Part shown: piece by piece, positions 8,232 through 15,145 of the stretch
Position numbering within the stretch: the first letter of the stretch is position 1
Layout of the letters: the number at the start of each line of letters is the position of its first letter
Source of the DNA: Microcaldota archaeon
Lineage (GTDB): Archaea > Micrarchaeota > Micrarchaeia > Anstonellales > Bilamarchaeaceae
Length of the DNA stretch: 38,778 nucleotides
Direction: 5' to 3'
Assembly: GCA_014727975.1 (NCBI GenBank)
Contig: WJMK01000010.1
Location: forward strand, 1 to 38,778
Notes under the pieces: model-generated
Databases searched by the model: none
Seen by the model: the letters and a program-made list of their open reading frames with translations, nothing else
What the model was told of the DNA's origin: nothing
Program-made: the position numbers and the translations under genes

Positions 8232-8774
8232 ATGATTATCGGATTGACCGGAGAGAATTGCGCAGGCAAAGGAACGGTTGCAGAATACCTGAAAACAAAA
8301 GGATTCCTCTACCGCTCGCTTTCAGACGTGCTCCGCGAGGAGCTGAAGGCAGAAGGGAAAGAGCTGACACGGGAAAACTTAATTGAGAAGGGCAATTCCC
8401 TGCGCGCTGAGCATGGGCCTGCCGCCCTTGCCAAGAAAACGGTGGAACGGCTTGAAGAAGGAACGGATTACATTATTGATTCTATCCGGAACGCGGCAGA
8501 AGCGCAGGAAATCAAGTCACTCCCAAATTCTACTCTTGTTTATGTGCGCGCCCCTCCGGAAGTGAGGTTTGAGCGGATGAAGGCGCGGGGAAGGGAAAGC
8601 GATCCGCAGACTTTTGAAGAATTCCAGAGGCTGGAAGCAAGGGAAATGAAAAACGAGGACAAGACCAAGCAGAGCCTTGTGGAAGCATTTGAAATTGCGG
8701 ACCTGGAGCTGGAGAATATCGGGAGCATTGAAGAACTGCACAAAAAAATAGACGAATTGCTTGGTTCACTCTGA
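8232..8774 (+). CDS. P-loop nucleotide-kinase-like protein
   Basis: The 180-residue product begins MIIGLTGENCAGKGTVAEYL, a Walker A motif (GENCAGKGT) of the nucleoside monophosphate / dephospho-CoA kinase type. It continues with LSDVLREELKAEGKELTREN, YIIDSIRNAAEAQEI and an Arg-rich lid (RFERMKARGRESDPQTFEEF). This pattern matches archaeal kinase-like proteins also found as the N-terminal part of some dCMP-deaminase-like proteins. The substrate is unknown. A longer frame from 8187 would begin inside the TATA box, so I take the ATG at 8232. Its last 9 bases overlap the end of scpB on the other strand. Confidence 0.78.
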   Translation: MIIGLTGENCAGKGTVAEYLKTKGFLYRSLSDVLREELKAEGKELTRENLIEKGNSLRAEHGPAALAKKTVERLEEGTDYIIDSIRNAAEAQEIKSLPNSTLVYVRAPPEVRFERMKARGRESDPQTFEEFQRLEAREMKNEDKTKQSLVEAFEIADLELENIGSIEELHKKIDELLGSL

Positions 8775-9329
8775 AAAATTCTCTTCTCCTTCTTCCATAT
8801 CAGAAAATGAAGCTTCATCCATTGGCGGAAGCTCTCCTTTCGAGCTCTCTTTCTTTTCTGCTGGCCTTTCCGGGACCTTCCCTGGCTCAAAGTATGCCCT
8901 GAATTTATCAGTAAGGAAGAGCTTGGAGCTCCTCCCATATTTGCGCTGGAAAATGAATCCGTTTTCCACGAGCTCGCGCACATCATCATAGACCATCGTC
9001 CCTATGCGCTTCACAACTTCAGACTTGAGGATTCCATTGTGCCTGGCGATATAGGAAAGGGTGCGAAGCGCAGACTTGCTTATGGTTGAGGATTGGGCAA
9101 ACTGCTTTACATGCCCGACATACTCATCCTTTACCCGCATTATGTAGGACCCGTCTGCCTCAAAAATCTCCAGGGAGCTGTTGTTTTTTGCATAGTCCGC
9201 CTGGAGCTCATCAACCATGCCCCGGATGTGCCCTGCTGAAGCAATCCCTGTGAGCTTCTTTAGCTCGGGTACAGAAAGTTCCCTCCCGCTCATGAACAAT
9301 GCAGCTTCAATCAAGCGCTTGGGTTCCAT
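8766..9329 (-). CDS. scpB: Segregation and condensation protein ScpB
   Basis: The 187-residue product matches ScpB: RLIEAALFMSGRELSVPELK (first winged helix, about 5-70), then SKSALRTLSYIARHNGILKS and VKRIGTMVYDDVRELVENG (second winged helix, about 95-155). The acidic tail is variable. ScpB dimers bind ScpA and the SMC ATPase in the condensin complex that compacts and separates chromosomes. No smc gene is in the window. The ATG overlaps the end of scpA by 19 bases and has GGTGA just upstream, pointing to translational coupling. Confidence 0.9.
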   Translation of the reverse strand: MEPKRLIEAALFMSGRELSVPELKKLTGIASAGHIRGMVDELQADYAKNNSSLEIFEADGSYIMRVKDEYVGHVKQFAQSSTISKSALRTLSYIARHNGILKSEVVKRIGTMVYDDVRELVENGFIFQRKYGRSSKLFLTDKFRAYFEPGKVPERPAEKKESSKGELPPMDEASFSDMEEGEENFSE

Positions 9330-9997
9330 CCGTTCACCTTTATGAAAATCTCTCCCCAGAACCTGTCCTGCCTCAGCCCAACTGCCTTCTCCTGCGCAAG
9401 GTGGAGCAGCGGTGAAAGGGTAAGGATTGTTTCCTTGGGAGTTTTTTGCTTCACGAGCTCGGAGAATAGCACAAGGTTTTCCCCATCCATCTCCTGCTTC
9501 ATTTTTGAGTAAAGCTTCCCCATTTCCTTCTCAATATCATATTCAGGGAGGGGCATCTCTATCACCTCCCTGGGCTTTATCCTGGGCTTCCTGTTCATGT
9601 GCTCCTCGTCATCATACTTTATTACTCTCTCCATCTCCACAATAAGCTCGTTCAGGGTGATTGGTGCCTTGGGAGGAATCCTCGCCTTGATTTGCAGGGG
9701 GGGAATATCGCCTTCCCCTTCCACCTCAATGGGCTCCGGGGGCATCTCAATCTCCTCAGGCTCCTCATACATCCTCAATGCATTGCTCTTGTACTTGAGG
9801 AGGATTGCAGAAGCAAGGATAATGTTCGCAGGCACATGGAACTCAAATTTTTCCATGTCCTTTACTGTTTTCATGAACCCGTCGGCCACCGCCACAATGT
9901 CTATGTCCCAGGGGTCCAGCTTCTCAGATATCACTAGGTCTACCAGGAGCTGCTTCCAGCTGGGCTTTCGCACGATGGACGTGAGGGGGAGGTCCAT
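9311..9997 (-). CDS. scpA: Segregation and condensation protein ScpA (kleisin)
   Basis: The 228-residue kleisin has an N-terminal helical domain with the family pattern KQLLVDLVISEKLDPWDIDI and ANIILASAILLKYKSNAL. A variable acidic/proline-rich middle (about 80-110) and a C-terminal winged-helix-like region (about 170-225) follow. It bridges SMC heads and carries ScpB. A TATA at 10018-10028 is about 25 bases before the ATG with no ribosome binding site, so the mRNA is probably leaderless. Confidence 0.9.
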   Translation of the reverse strand: MDLPLTSIVRKPSWKQLLVDLVISEKLDPWDIDIVAVADGFMKTVKDMEKFEFHVPANIILASAILLKYKSNALRMYEEPEEIEMPPEPIEVEGEGDIPPLQIKARIPPKAPITLNELIVEMERVIKYDDEEHMNRKPRIKPREVIEMPLPEYDIEKEMGKLYSKMKQEMDGENLVLFSELVKQKTPKETILTLSPLLHLAQEKAVGLRQDRFWGEIFIKVNGWNPSA

Positions 9998-10017
9998 GCC
10001 TGGATTTCTGTTGCAAT

Positions 10018-10028
10018 GCTTATAAATC
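10018..10028. promoter_or_regulatory. Shared, near-symmetric TATA box for scpA and the CBS gene
   Basis: GCTTATAAATC reads GATTTATAAGC on the other strand, so one element can be used in both directions. It lies about 26 bases from the scpA ATG (minus) and about 40 bases from the CBS gene ATG (plus). No second TATA is visible in this 65-base gap. Confidence 0.5.
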
Positions 10029-10062
10029 TTTACTGTATTCTTAATGCAGAAGGGTGCGAATT

Positions 10063-11193
10063 ATGAGGACTATGAAAGCAGATATAATAAATGGGAATGA
10101 GCCGCTCTCAAAGGCCCTGGATGCCATATCCAGGACAGGGACTGCGGTGATGGTTACTAAAAATGGAAAATACTACGGGCTAATAGATGACAGGGTCATC
10201 CGCCCAAACATAAGCGATTCCAGCCGCACAAAGGCAATAAGCGCGGCAGTTCGCGCACCCCGCCTTACTGAGGATATGTCTCTTGAAGAATGCATGCGAG
10301 CATTCATGGCGGGACATTTCAAATCCCTCCCCATTATTGAAAAGGGAAAAATAATAGGGGCTATCAGCCGTGCAGATGTAATGAATGAAATGGTGCGAAT
10401 GGGGAACGTGCCTAAAACAAGTGTTTCGGCATTGATGGCAAGCCCGATATACACAGTTGATGAAAAGGAAACAATGGGGATGGCAAGGGGGCTCATGAGG
10501 AAGCTTGGTGTCCACCACCTTGCAGTAACCAGAAGGGGCAGGGTGTGCGGTTCCCTCTCTCCATTCGATTTTTCAATGCTTTCGCTTAAGCCAAAGGGGA
10601 GGCAGAGGTTTGCCCTCACCTCAGAAATAGACAATCCTGATGAAAAGAAAGTGGTGGAATACCTGCGGGAAAAACTTGTTACGGTAAGGGCAAGCGAGCC
10701 GCTTGAAAGCGCAGCAAGAAAAATGGCCAGGCGCAACGTTTCCAAGCTTGTTGTGCTGGAAGGGGGCAAAGCAGTCGGAGTCCTCACTGCAATAGATGTA
10801 ATGAAGTTCATGCTCAGCCTTATAGAAGAGGGCCCGACAGTGTTCATAAGCGGGCTTCCTGAAGATGATATGTTCTACTATGGAGACATAGAGGAAAGCA
10901 TGAAAAGCACCCTCAAAAAATTCATGAGGAGCTTTGAGCTGGGGGACGTGAATATACACTTCAAGAAAGGAAAATCAACCTACCAGATGAGCAGCAAGCT
11001 GGATGTGGAACATTCAAACCTTGTGGTGCACAGTGAAGGGTATGACCTGAAAACAGTTGTAAACGAAAATCTTGATGAAATAAAAAGGATTCTTAAAAAA
11101 AGAAAGGATTATAAAAGAGACAAAAGGAAACATTACATGACAGAGGGCTTCTATGGAGGCAGGACGGAGAGCTTCTATGAAAGGACAGGTTAG
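10063..11193 (+). CDS. Four-CBS-domain protein with HPF/S30AE-like C-terminal domain
   Basis: The 376-residue product has four CBS motifs: about 5-50, 65-117 (FKSLPIIEKGKIIGAISRAD), 122-175 (VHHLAVTRRGRVCGSL) and 195-250 (VSKLVVLEGGKAVGVLTAID). CBS pairs usually bind adenine nucleotides. The last ~100 residues (about 258-360) show a beta-alpha-beta-beta-beta-alpha pattern that resembles ribosome hibernation factors of the HPF/S30AE fold: DIEESMKSTLKKFMRSF, DVNIHFKKGK, LVVHSEGYDLKTVVNENLDE and a basic tail. This similarity was judged by eye. GTG at 10054 and ATG at 10072 are alternative starts; ATG 10063 is best placed behind GGGTG. It overlaps the downstream pilin-like gene by 17 bases. Confidence 0.75.
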   Translation: MRTMKADIINGNEPLSKALDAISRTGTAVMVTKNGKYYGLIDDRVIRPNISDSSRTKAISAAVRAPRLTEDMSLEECMRAFMAGHFKSLPIIEKGKIIGAISRADVMNEMVRMGNVPKTSVSALMASPIYTVDEKETMGMARGLMRKLGVHHLAVTRRGRVCGSLSPFDFSMLSLKPKGRQRFALTSEIDNPDEKKVVEYLREKLVTVRASEPLESAARKMARRNVSKLVVLEGGKAVGVLTAIDVMKFMLSLIEEGPTVFISGLPEDDMFYYGDIEESMKSTLKKFMRSFELGDVNIHFKKGKSTYQMSSKLDVEHSNLVVHSEGYDLKTVVNENLDEIKRILKKRKDYKRDKRKHYMTEGFYGGRTESFYERTG

Positions 11194-11641
11194 CAATGAA
11201 CTGCTTGTAGTTGTTGGCTTCATATTGCTCATATTGATTCCGCTGCTCTACGTCATGTTCTTCAAGATGGATGCAATACGCACAGACCTTGCAATGCTCC
11301 AGGTCCATTTCTCTGTTGCCCGCATTGCATTCCTTGTGAACGCTGTGGGGTACATGGGGGATGGCTCTGCAATGATTACAGAAATATATATCCCTGAAAC
11401 AGTTGAATCTGTTTCTCTTGGGGGAAGTGGAGGGCATGCGCATGAGGTGGTATTCACACTCCTTTCTGCAGGAGAAATAAATGAAGTTGTGCAGCCCACG
11501 GTTTTCCCAATAGAAGTGAGCGAGGACTATTCCCTTGCATTTGAAGAAGAGGAATCAGGAGGGGGAAGGTACCGCCTTGAAATGGAAAATGAAGGCGGGA
11601 CGGTTGTGCTTTCCCCGCAGCCTGACCCTGGAAATCCTTAG
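11177..11641 (+). CDS. Class III signal peptide (pilin-like) protein
   Basis: The 154-residue product begins MKGQVSNELLVVVGFILLIL: a short basic start, a Gly-Gln junction, a Glu five residues after the Gly and a long hydrophobic helix. This is the class III signal typical of archaeal type IV pilin-like proteins, cut by a prepilin peptidase before the helix. The rest is a predicted beta-rich external domain ending in PQPDPGNP. The ATG at 11177 was chosen because the signal must be N-terminal and GGAG lies 8 bases upstream; the frame opens earlier at 11153. It overlaps the CBS gene, so they are probably co-transcribed. Its stop overlaps the pyrC stop by 4 bases. Confidence 0.72.
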   Translation: MKGQVSNELLVVVGFILLILIPLLYVMFFKMDAIRTDLAMLQVHFSVARIAFLVNAVGYMGDGSAMITEIYIPETVESVSLGGSGGHAHEVVFTLLSAGEINEVVQPTVFPIEVSEDYSLAFEEEESGGGRYRLEMENEGGTVVLSPQPDPGNP

Positions 11642-12867
11642 AGGACTCTTTTTCCCTTTATTTCCTTTACAACTCTTGAGCCATCCACAACCAGCTTCCC
11701 TTTCAGGATTACCTTTTTTACCCTTCCCTTTAGCCTGAATCCCTCATATGGGGTCCAGCCGCACTTGGACTCAAAGCCGTCCGCGGAAACATTCCATTTT
11801 TCCTTAAGGTCCACAAGAGTGAGGTCCCCATCGTAGCCTTTCCCTATTCTGCCCTTGGTTTTGAGGCCAAAGATTTTTGCAGGGCTTTCCGCCATCCTGT
11901 TTATTATCCATGGGAGCTCCACCCTTCCTTCATTGTAGGCATTAAGGAAGAGTGCCAGGGAAGTTTCAAGGCCGGGGAGGCCTGCAGCCCCTGCCTCCTT
12001 GTCCTGCGGAGTGTGCGGTGCATGGTCGCTTCCAACGGAGTCCACAAAATATAATGCGCCCCAGAGTTCCCTCCTCTCTGCTTCAGACCTGAGCGGAGGG
12101 TAAACGTTTGCAAACTGCTTCAGCCTTTTGCCGTCTTTTTCTTTTGAAAGGAAAAGGTGGTGGGGGGTTGCCTCTACCAGGGACCTGCCCCATATTTTTG
12201 CAAGGTGCACCGCCTCAAATGTGGTTGTGTGGGCAAAATAAACAACGCGGTTCGCCTGGGCTGCAAGCATCCTTGCCTTTTCCACTGCAATTTTTTCAGC
12301 AACTTCCCCCCTGCCTTTTTTCAGCTTCTCCATTGCCCTTAGTGTTTCCTCATCCTCTGCATGCAGCAGCAGGGGTTTCTCTTTGGGGAATTTCTCAAAA
12401 TGCCTCCAGGTGCTGTAAACATCATCCACAAGCAGTTTTCCAGTGGTTTCTCCCATGCATAGCTTCATGGATTTTGGCTTTGCTTTTTTTACTTCTGCAA
12501 AATTGTTTTTGGTTGCGCCAAAATGGAGCCCATAGTCGCAAACCGCTTTCTTTTTTGCAATCTCTGCTTTTTTCCTTAGTGTAGCTGCAGTGGTTGTGGG
12601 CGGCTTTGTGTTCGGCATGTCAAGAATTGTCGTAAAGCCCCCTGCAAGCGCTGCGCGCGTGCCGCTCCTGAAATCTTCCTTGGAAGTGAGCCCCGGGTCA
12701 CGCAGGTGCACATGCGGATCGATTAGCCCGGGGAGCGCAAAAAGGCCCTTCGCATCTATCCCCTCACCCTTGAACTTCCCGAAGCCCTTGAACTTTCCAT
12801 TCTCAATCAGTATGTCCTTGGAGACTACCCGCCCTCCCAAGTAAAACTTAGCATTTTTTATTATCAT
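11638..12867 (-). CDS. pyrC: Dihydroorotase
   Basis: The 409-residue amidohydrolase makes dihydroorotate from carbamoyl-aspartate (third step of UMP synthesis). Visible family motifs are GLIDPHVHLRDPG (metal-binding His pair), LDMPNTKPP (substrate loop), LLLHAEDEE, VYFAHTTTF, EATPHHLFLS and SDHAPHTPQDKE (catalytic Asp). Length and motifs fit class I dihydroorotases. It is not next to pyrB-pyrI, which lie 16 kb away. The ATG has GAGGG upstream and a TATA at about 12897-12909. Confidence 0.92.
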   Translation of the reverse strand: MIIKNAKFYLGGRVVSKDILIENGKFKGFGKFKGEGIDAKGLFALPGLIDPHVHLRDPGLTSKEDFRSGTRAALAGGFTTILDMPNTKPPTTTAATLRKKAEIAKKKAVCDYGLHFGATKNNFAEVKKAKPKSMKLCMGETTGKLLVDDVYSTWRHFEKFPKEKPLLLHAEDEETLRAMEKLKKGRGEVAEKIAVEKARMLAAQANRVVYFAHTTTFEAVHLAKIWGRSLVEATPHHLFLSKEKDGKRLKQFANVYPPLRSEAERRELWGALYFVDSVGSDHAPHTPQDKEAGAAGLPGLETSLALFLNAYNEGRVELPWIINRMAESPAKIFGLKTKGRIGKGYDGDLTLVDLKEKWNVSADGFESKCGWTPYEGFRLKGRVKKVILKGKLVVDGSRVVKEIKGKRVL

Positions 12868-12896
12868 CTCAACCCTCAGGGAAAAATAGGATTAAG

Positions 12897-12909
12897 CAAA
12901 TATAAATCT
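12897..12909 (-). promoter_or_regulatory. pyrC: TATA box of pyrC
   Basis: The minus strand reads AGATTTATATTTG, about 36 bases before the pyrC ATG. It lies in the 44-base gap after the TPR-AAA+ gene, so pyrC is transcribed on its own. Confidence 0.5.
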
Positions 12910-12911
12910 AT

Positions 12912-14558
12912 CTAGAAGGGTATTGGCATAATAAGGGCAAAATTCTTCAGGAACTTCATCCAGATTTTGTTGTACCACTTGTTCCTTTTTTCAATTACAT
13001 TGAGGAGGTCCCTGAATGCCTCCTTTTCCCCTGGCCCCATCTTGCTTTCCGTTACTTTTTTGTGCTCCTTCCCATCCACGATGGTTACTTCCTCCTGTTT
13101 ACCTATCTGCTTGTTTGCCTGCTCATACCATGGGGGAAGGGAACTCCTCTTCTTTTTTATAGCCTTGATGAAATCCCCTGTTTTTACCTTCCTCTCCTTT
13201 CCGCTCTTGAACGCTTCCCTCCAGGGGATTGCTGCAGCCTCCTCAACAATTGCCTTCAGGTCTGCAGATGCATAGCCTGCAGTTGCAATTGAAAGGCGCT
13301 TGTATGGTATTCCCTTGGAAACAGGCCTCTTTTTTGCATGAATCTTGATTATTGCTTCCCTCGAGCCAAAGTCCGGCTCAGGGACATAGAGGGTTTTGCT
13401 GAAACGCCCGGACCTTCTCAGCGCAGGGTCGATATCCCAGGGGGCGTTTGTTGCTGCAATGATAAGGACGTTCTGGTTGTTTGCTTCAACTCCGTCCATC
13501 TCGTAAAGCATCTGGTTCACGGCCATCCTCATGTACTGCGCTCCTTCCTGGGCATCCCTCCTTCCCCCAATAGCATCTATTTCATCAAAGAACAGGATGC
13601 AGGGGGAGTTTTTCCTGGCTGTTTCGAATACTTTGTGGATATTCTTTTCCGTGTTTCCTACGTACATGTCCAGCAGGTCTGAAAGCTTTGCGTTTATGAA
13701 TGCAGAATCACATTCCCCTGCTGCGGCCTTTACGATATATGTTTTCCCGCACCCTGGGGGGCCGTACATAATGATTCCGCCCCCTCCGAGCTTACCGTAT
13801 TTCCTTGCAAGCTCGGGTTTTGCCATGGGGTAGATAACTGCTTCGCGGATTTCCTCCTTCATCCTTTCCATTCCCGCAACATCGTTGAAGTTCATGTCGG
13901 GTTTGTGGAGCACCTTAATCTCAGAGGTTCCGCCTTCTTTTCCTCCGCCTCCCCCTCCTTCTGCGCCTCCTGACTGCTTCTTGGTCTTTGCGGATTCAAG
14001 GTGGCTTTTTGCCTCTGCAAGCTCTGGGTTCAGTTCAAGCGCTTTTTCATAATCAGAGATTGCAGAATCCACATCCCCTGCATACTCATATGCAAGCCCC
14101 CTGAGGTGGTATGCCTCAGAGAAATCAGGCTTGAGCTGCAGCACCTTGGTGAAGTCCTCCACTGCTTTTTCATAATCTTCCAGGGAAGCATAGGATAGGG
14201 CGCGGTTGTAGTATGCCTTGAGGTAATTCGGGTTCAGCATGATTGCCTTGTCGTAATCCTTTATTGCGCTGGTATAGTCCTGCTTCCTGTAGAATGCATC
14301 CCCTTTGTTGTTGAAGATAATCGGGTTCTTGGGGTCCAGCTCAGCAGCTTCAGTGTAATCTGCAATTGCCTTGTCATAGTTCTTGAGCTGATAGTAGCTT
14401 AGTGCGCGGTTAAAATAAGCTTCAGAAAAGAGCGGATTTAGCAGTATAGCCATGTTGTAGTTCTCTATTGCCTTCTCGTAATCTCCCTTCTCATAGTAGT
14501 CATTGGCTATTTTGTAATAACTCCCTGCATCTACTAATTGGGGTTTTTTCTCTGCCAT
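12912..14558 (-). CDS. TPR-AAA+ ATPase fusion
   Basis: The 548-residue product has five or more tetratricopeptide repeats at about 13-182 (units such as AYFNRALSYYQLKNYDKAIA), then a Gly/Lys linker (195-212), then one AAA+ module at about 222-450. The module shows Walker A GPPGCGKT (266-273), Walker B ILFFDEID (321-328), sensor-1 IIAATN and arginine fingers RRSGR (381-385). The core resembles the CDC48/Vps4 class. The C-terminal ~100 residues are helical. TPRs bind protein partners, so this is probably a remodelling ATPase or unfoldase with a built-in adaptor (inference). The opposite neighbour behind the shared promoter is a pilin-like protein. Confidence 0.85.
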   Translation of the reverse strand: MAEKKPQLVDAGSYYKIANDYYEKGDYEKAIENYNMAILLNPLFSEAYFNRALSYYQLKNYDKAIADYTEAAELDPKNPIIFNNKGDAFYRKQDYTSAIKDYDKAIMLNPNYLKAYYNRALSYASLEDYEKAVEDFTKVLQLKPDFSEAYHLRGLAYEYAGDVDSAISDYEKALELNPELAEAKSHLESAKTKKQSGGAEGGGGGGKEGGTSEIKVLHKPDMNFNDVAGMERMKEEIREAVIYPMAKPELARKYGKLGGGGIIMYGPPGCGKTYIVKAAAGECDSAFINAKLSDLLDMYVGNTEKNIHKVFETARKNSPCILFFDEIDAIGGRRDAQEGAQYMRMAVNQMLYEMDGVEANNQNVLIIAATNAPWDIDPALRRSGRFSKTLYVPEPDFGSREAIIKIHAKKRPVSKGIPYKRLSIATAGYASADLKAIVEEAAAIPWREAFKSGKERKVKTGDFIKAIKKKRSSLPPWYEQANKQIGKQEEVTIVDGKEHKKVTESKMGPGEKEAFRDLLNVIEKRNKWYNKIWMKFLKNFALIMPIPF

Positions 14559-14590
14559 CTCACCACTGCCGCTGTTGAGTTATTCATGGT

Positions 14591-14610
14591 AAAGTATTTT
14601 AAAGTATTTT
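14591..14610. promoter_or_regulatory. Tandem AAAGTATTTT repeat holding the shared TATA region
   Basis: Two exact copies of AAAGTATTTT lie head to tail in the 67-base divergent gap. Their junction makes TATTTTAAAGTA, a symmetric TATA-like element. It is about 26 bases before the ATG at 14626 (leaderless) and about 40 bases before the TPR-AAA+ ATG at 14558, which has GGTGAG upstream. Confidence 0.45.
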
Positions 14611-14625
14611 CCCCGAAATCCTAGC

Positions 14626-15138
14626 ATGAGCTCGAAGAAAGGCCAGGCAGCCATGGAATACCTCATGACCTACGGCTGGGCACTTGTAGCACTTGTTGCG
14701 GTTATTGCAGCCCTTATGGCCACCGGGGCGTTTAATCCTTCTTACCTGATTGCTGAGGAATGCACCCTCCAGCCCGACCTTGCATGCACCGGGCACCTCC
14801 TTTACATTGATTCCGGGGGCACTCCGCAGCTTGAGTTCCGCATAAGCAATGGGCTCGGGCATGACATATTGCTTGGGGATGTGAAGGTAACCACAAGCGA
14901 TAATGAAGAATATGAATCATACGACCTCGACCCGGCAGGGAGCAAGATTGAGCAGGGGGAATCCAAAGAAGTTATGATGGCACTCGGGAACCTGCGCACA
15001 ATCAAGGACGACGTAGAAAAAATGAAGGTAAGCATTACTTATGTAACCTGCGCACCGGAAGTGAATCCTGACTGCACTTCAGGCGGCCCTTCACACACAG
15101 TAAGCGGAAGGATAGTTGCGCATACACTAGAGGAATAA
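14626..15138 (+). CDS. Class III signal peptide (pilin-like) protein
   Basis: The 170-residue product begins MSSKKGQAAMEYLMTYGWAL followed by a long hydrophobic helix to about residue 36. The KKG-Q junction with Glu five residues after the Gly is the class III signal of archaeal pilin-like proteins, so cleavage before Q is expected. The mature part is beta-rich with four to five cysteines (EECTLQPDLACTG; TCAPEVNPDCTSG) and may be disulphide-bonded. It has its own promoter, opposite the TPR-AAA+ gene. It could be a minor pilin or an adhesin; no pilus assembly ATPase is in the window. Confidence 0.75.
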   Translation: MSSKKGQAAMEYLMTYGWALVALVAVIAALMATGAFNPSYLIAEECTLQPDLACTGHLLYIDSGGTPQLEFRISNGLGHDILLGDVKVTTSDNEEYESYDLDPAGSKIEQGESKEVMMALGNLRTIKDDVEKMKVSITYVTCAPEVNPDCTSGGPSHTVSGRIVAHTLEE

Positions 15139-15145
15139 GGGAAGC

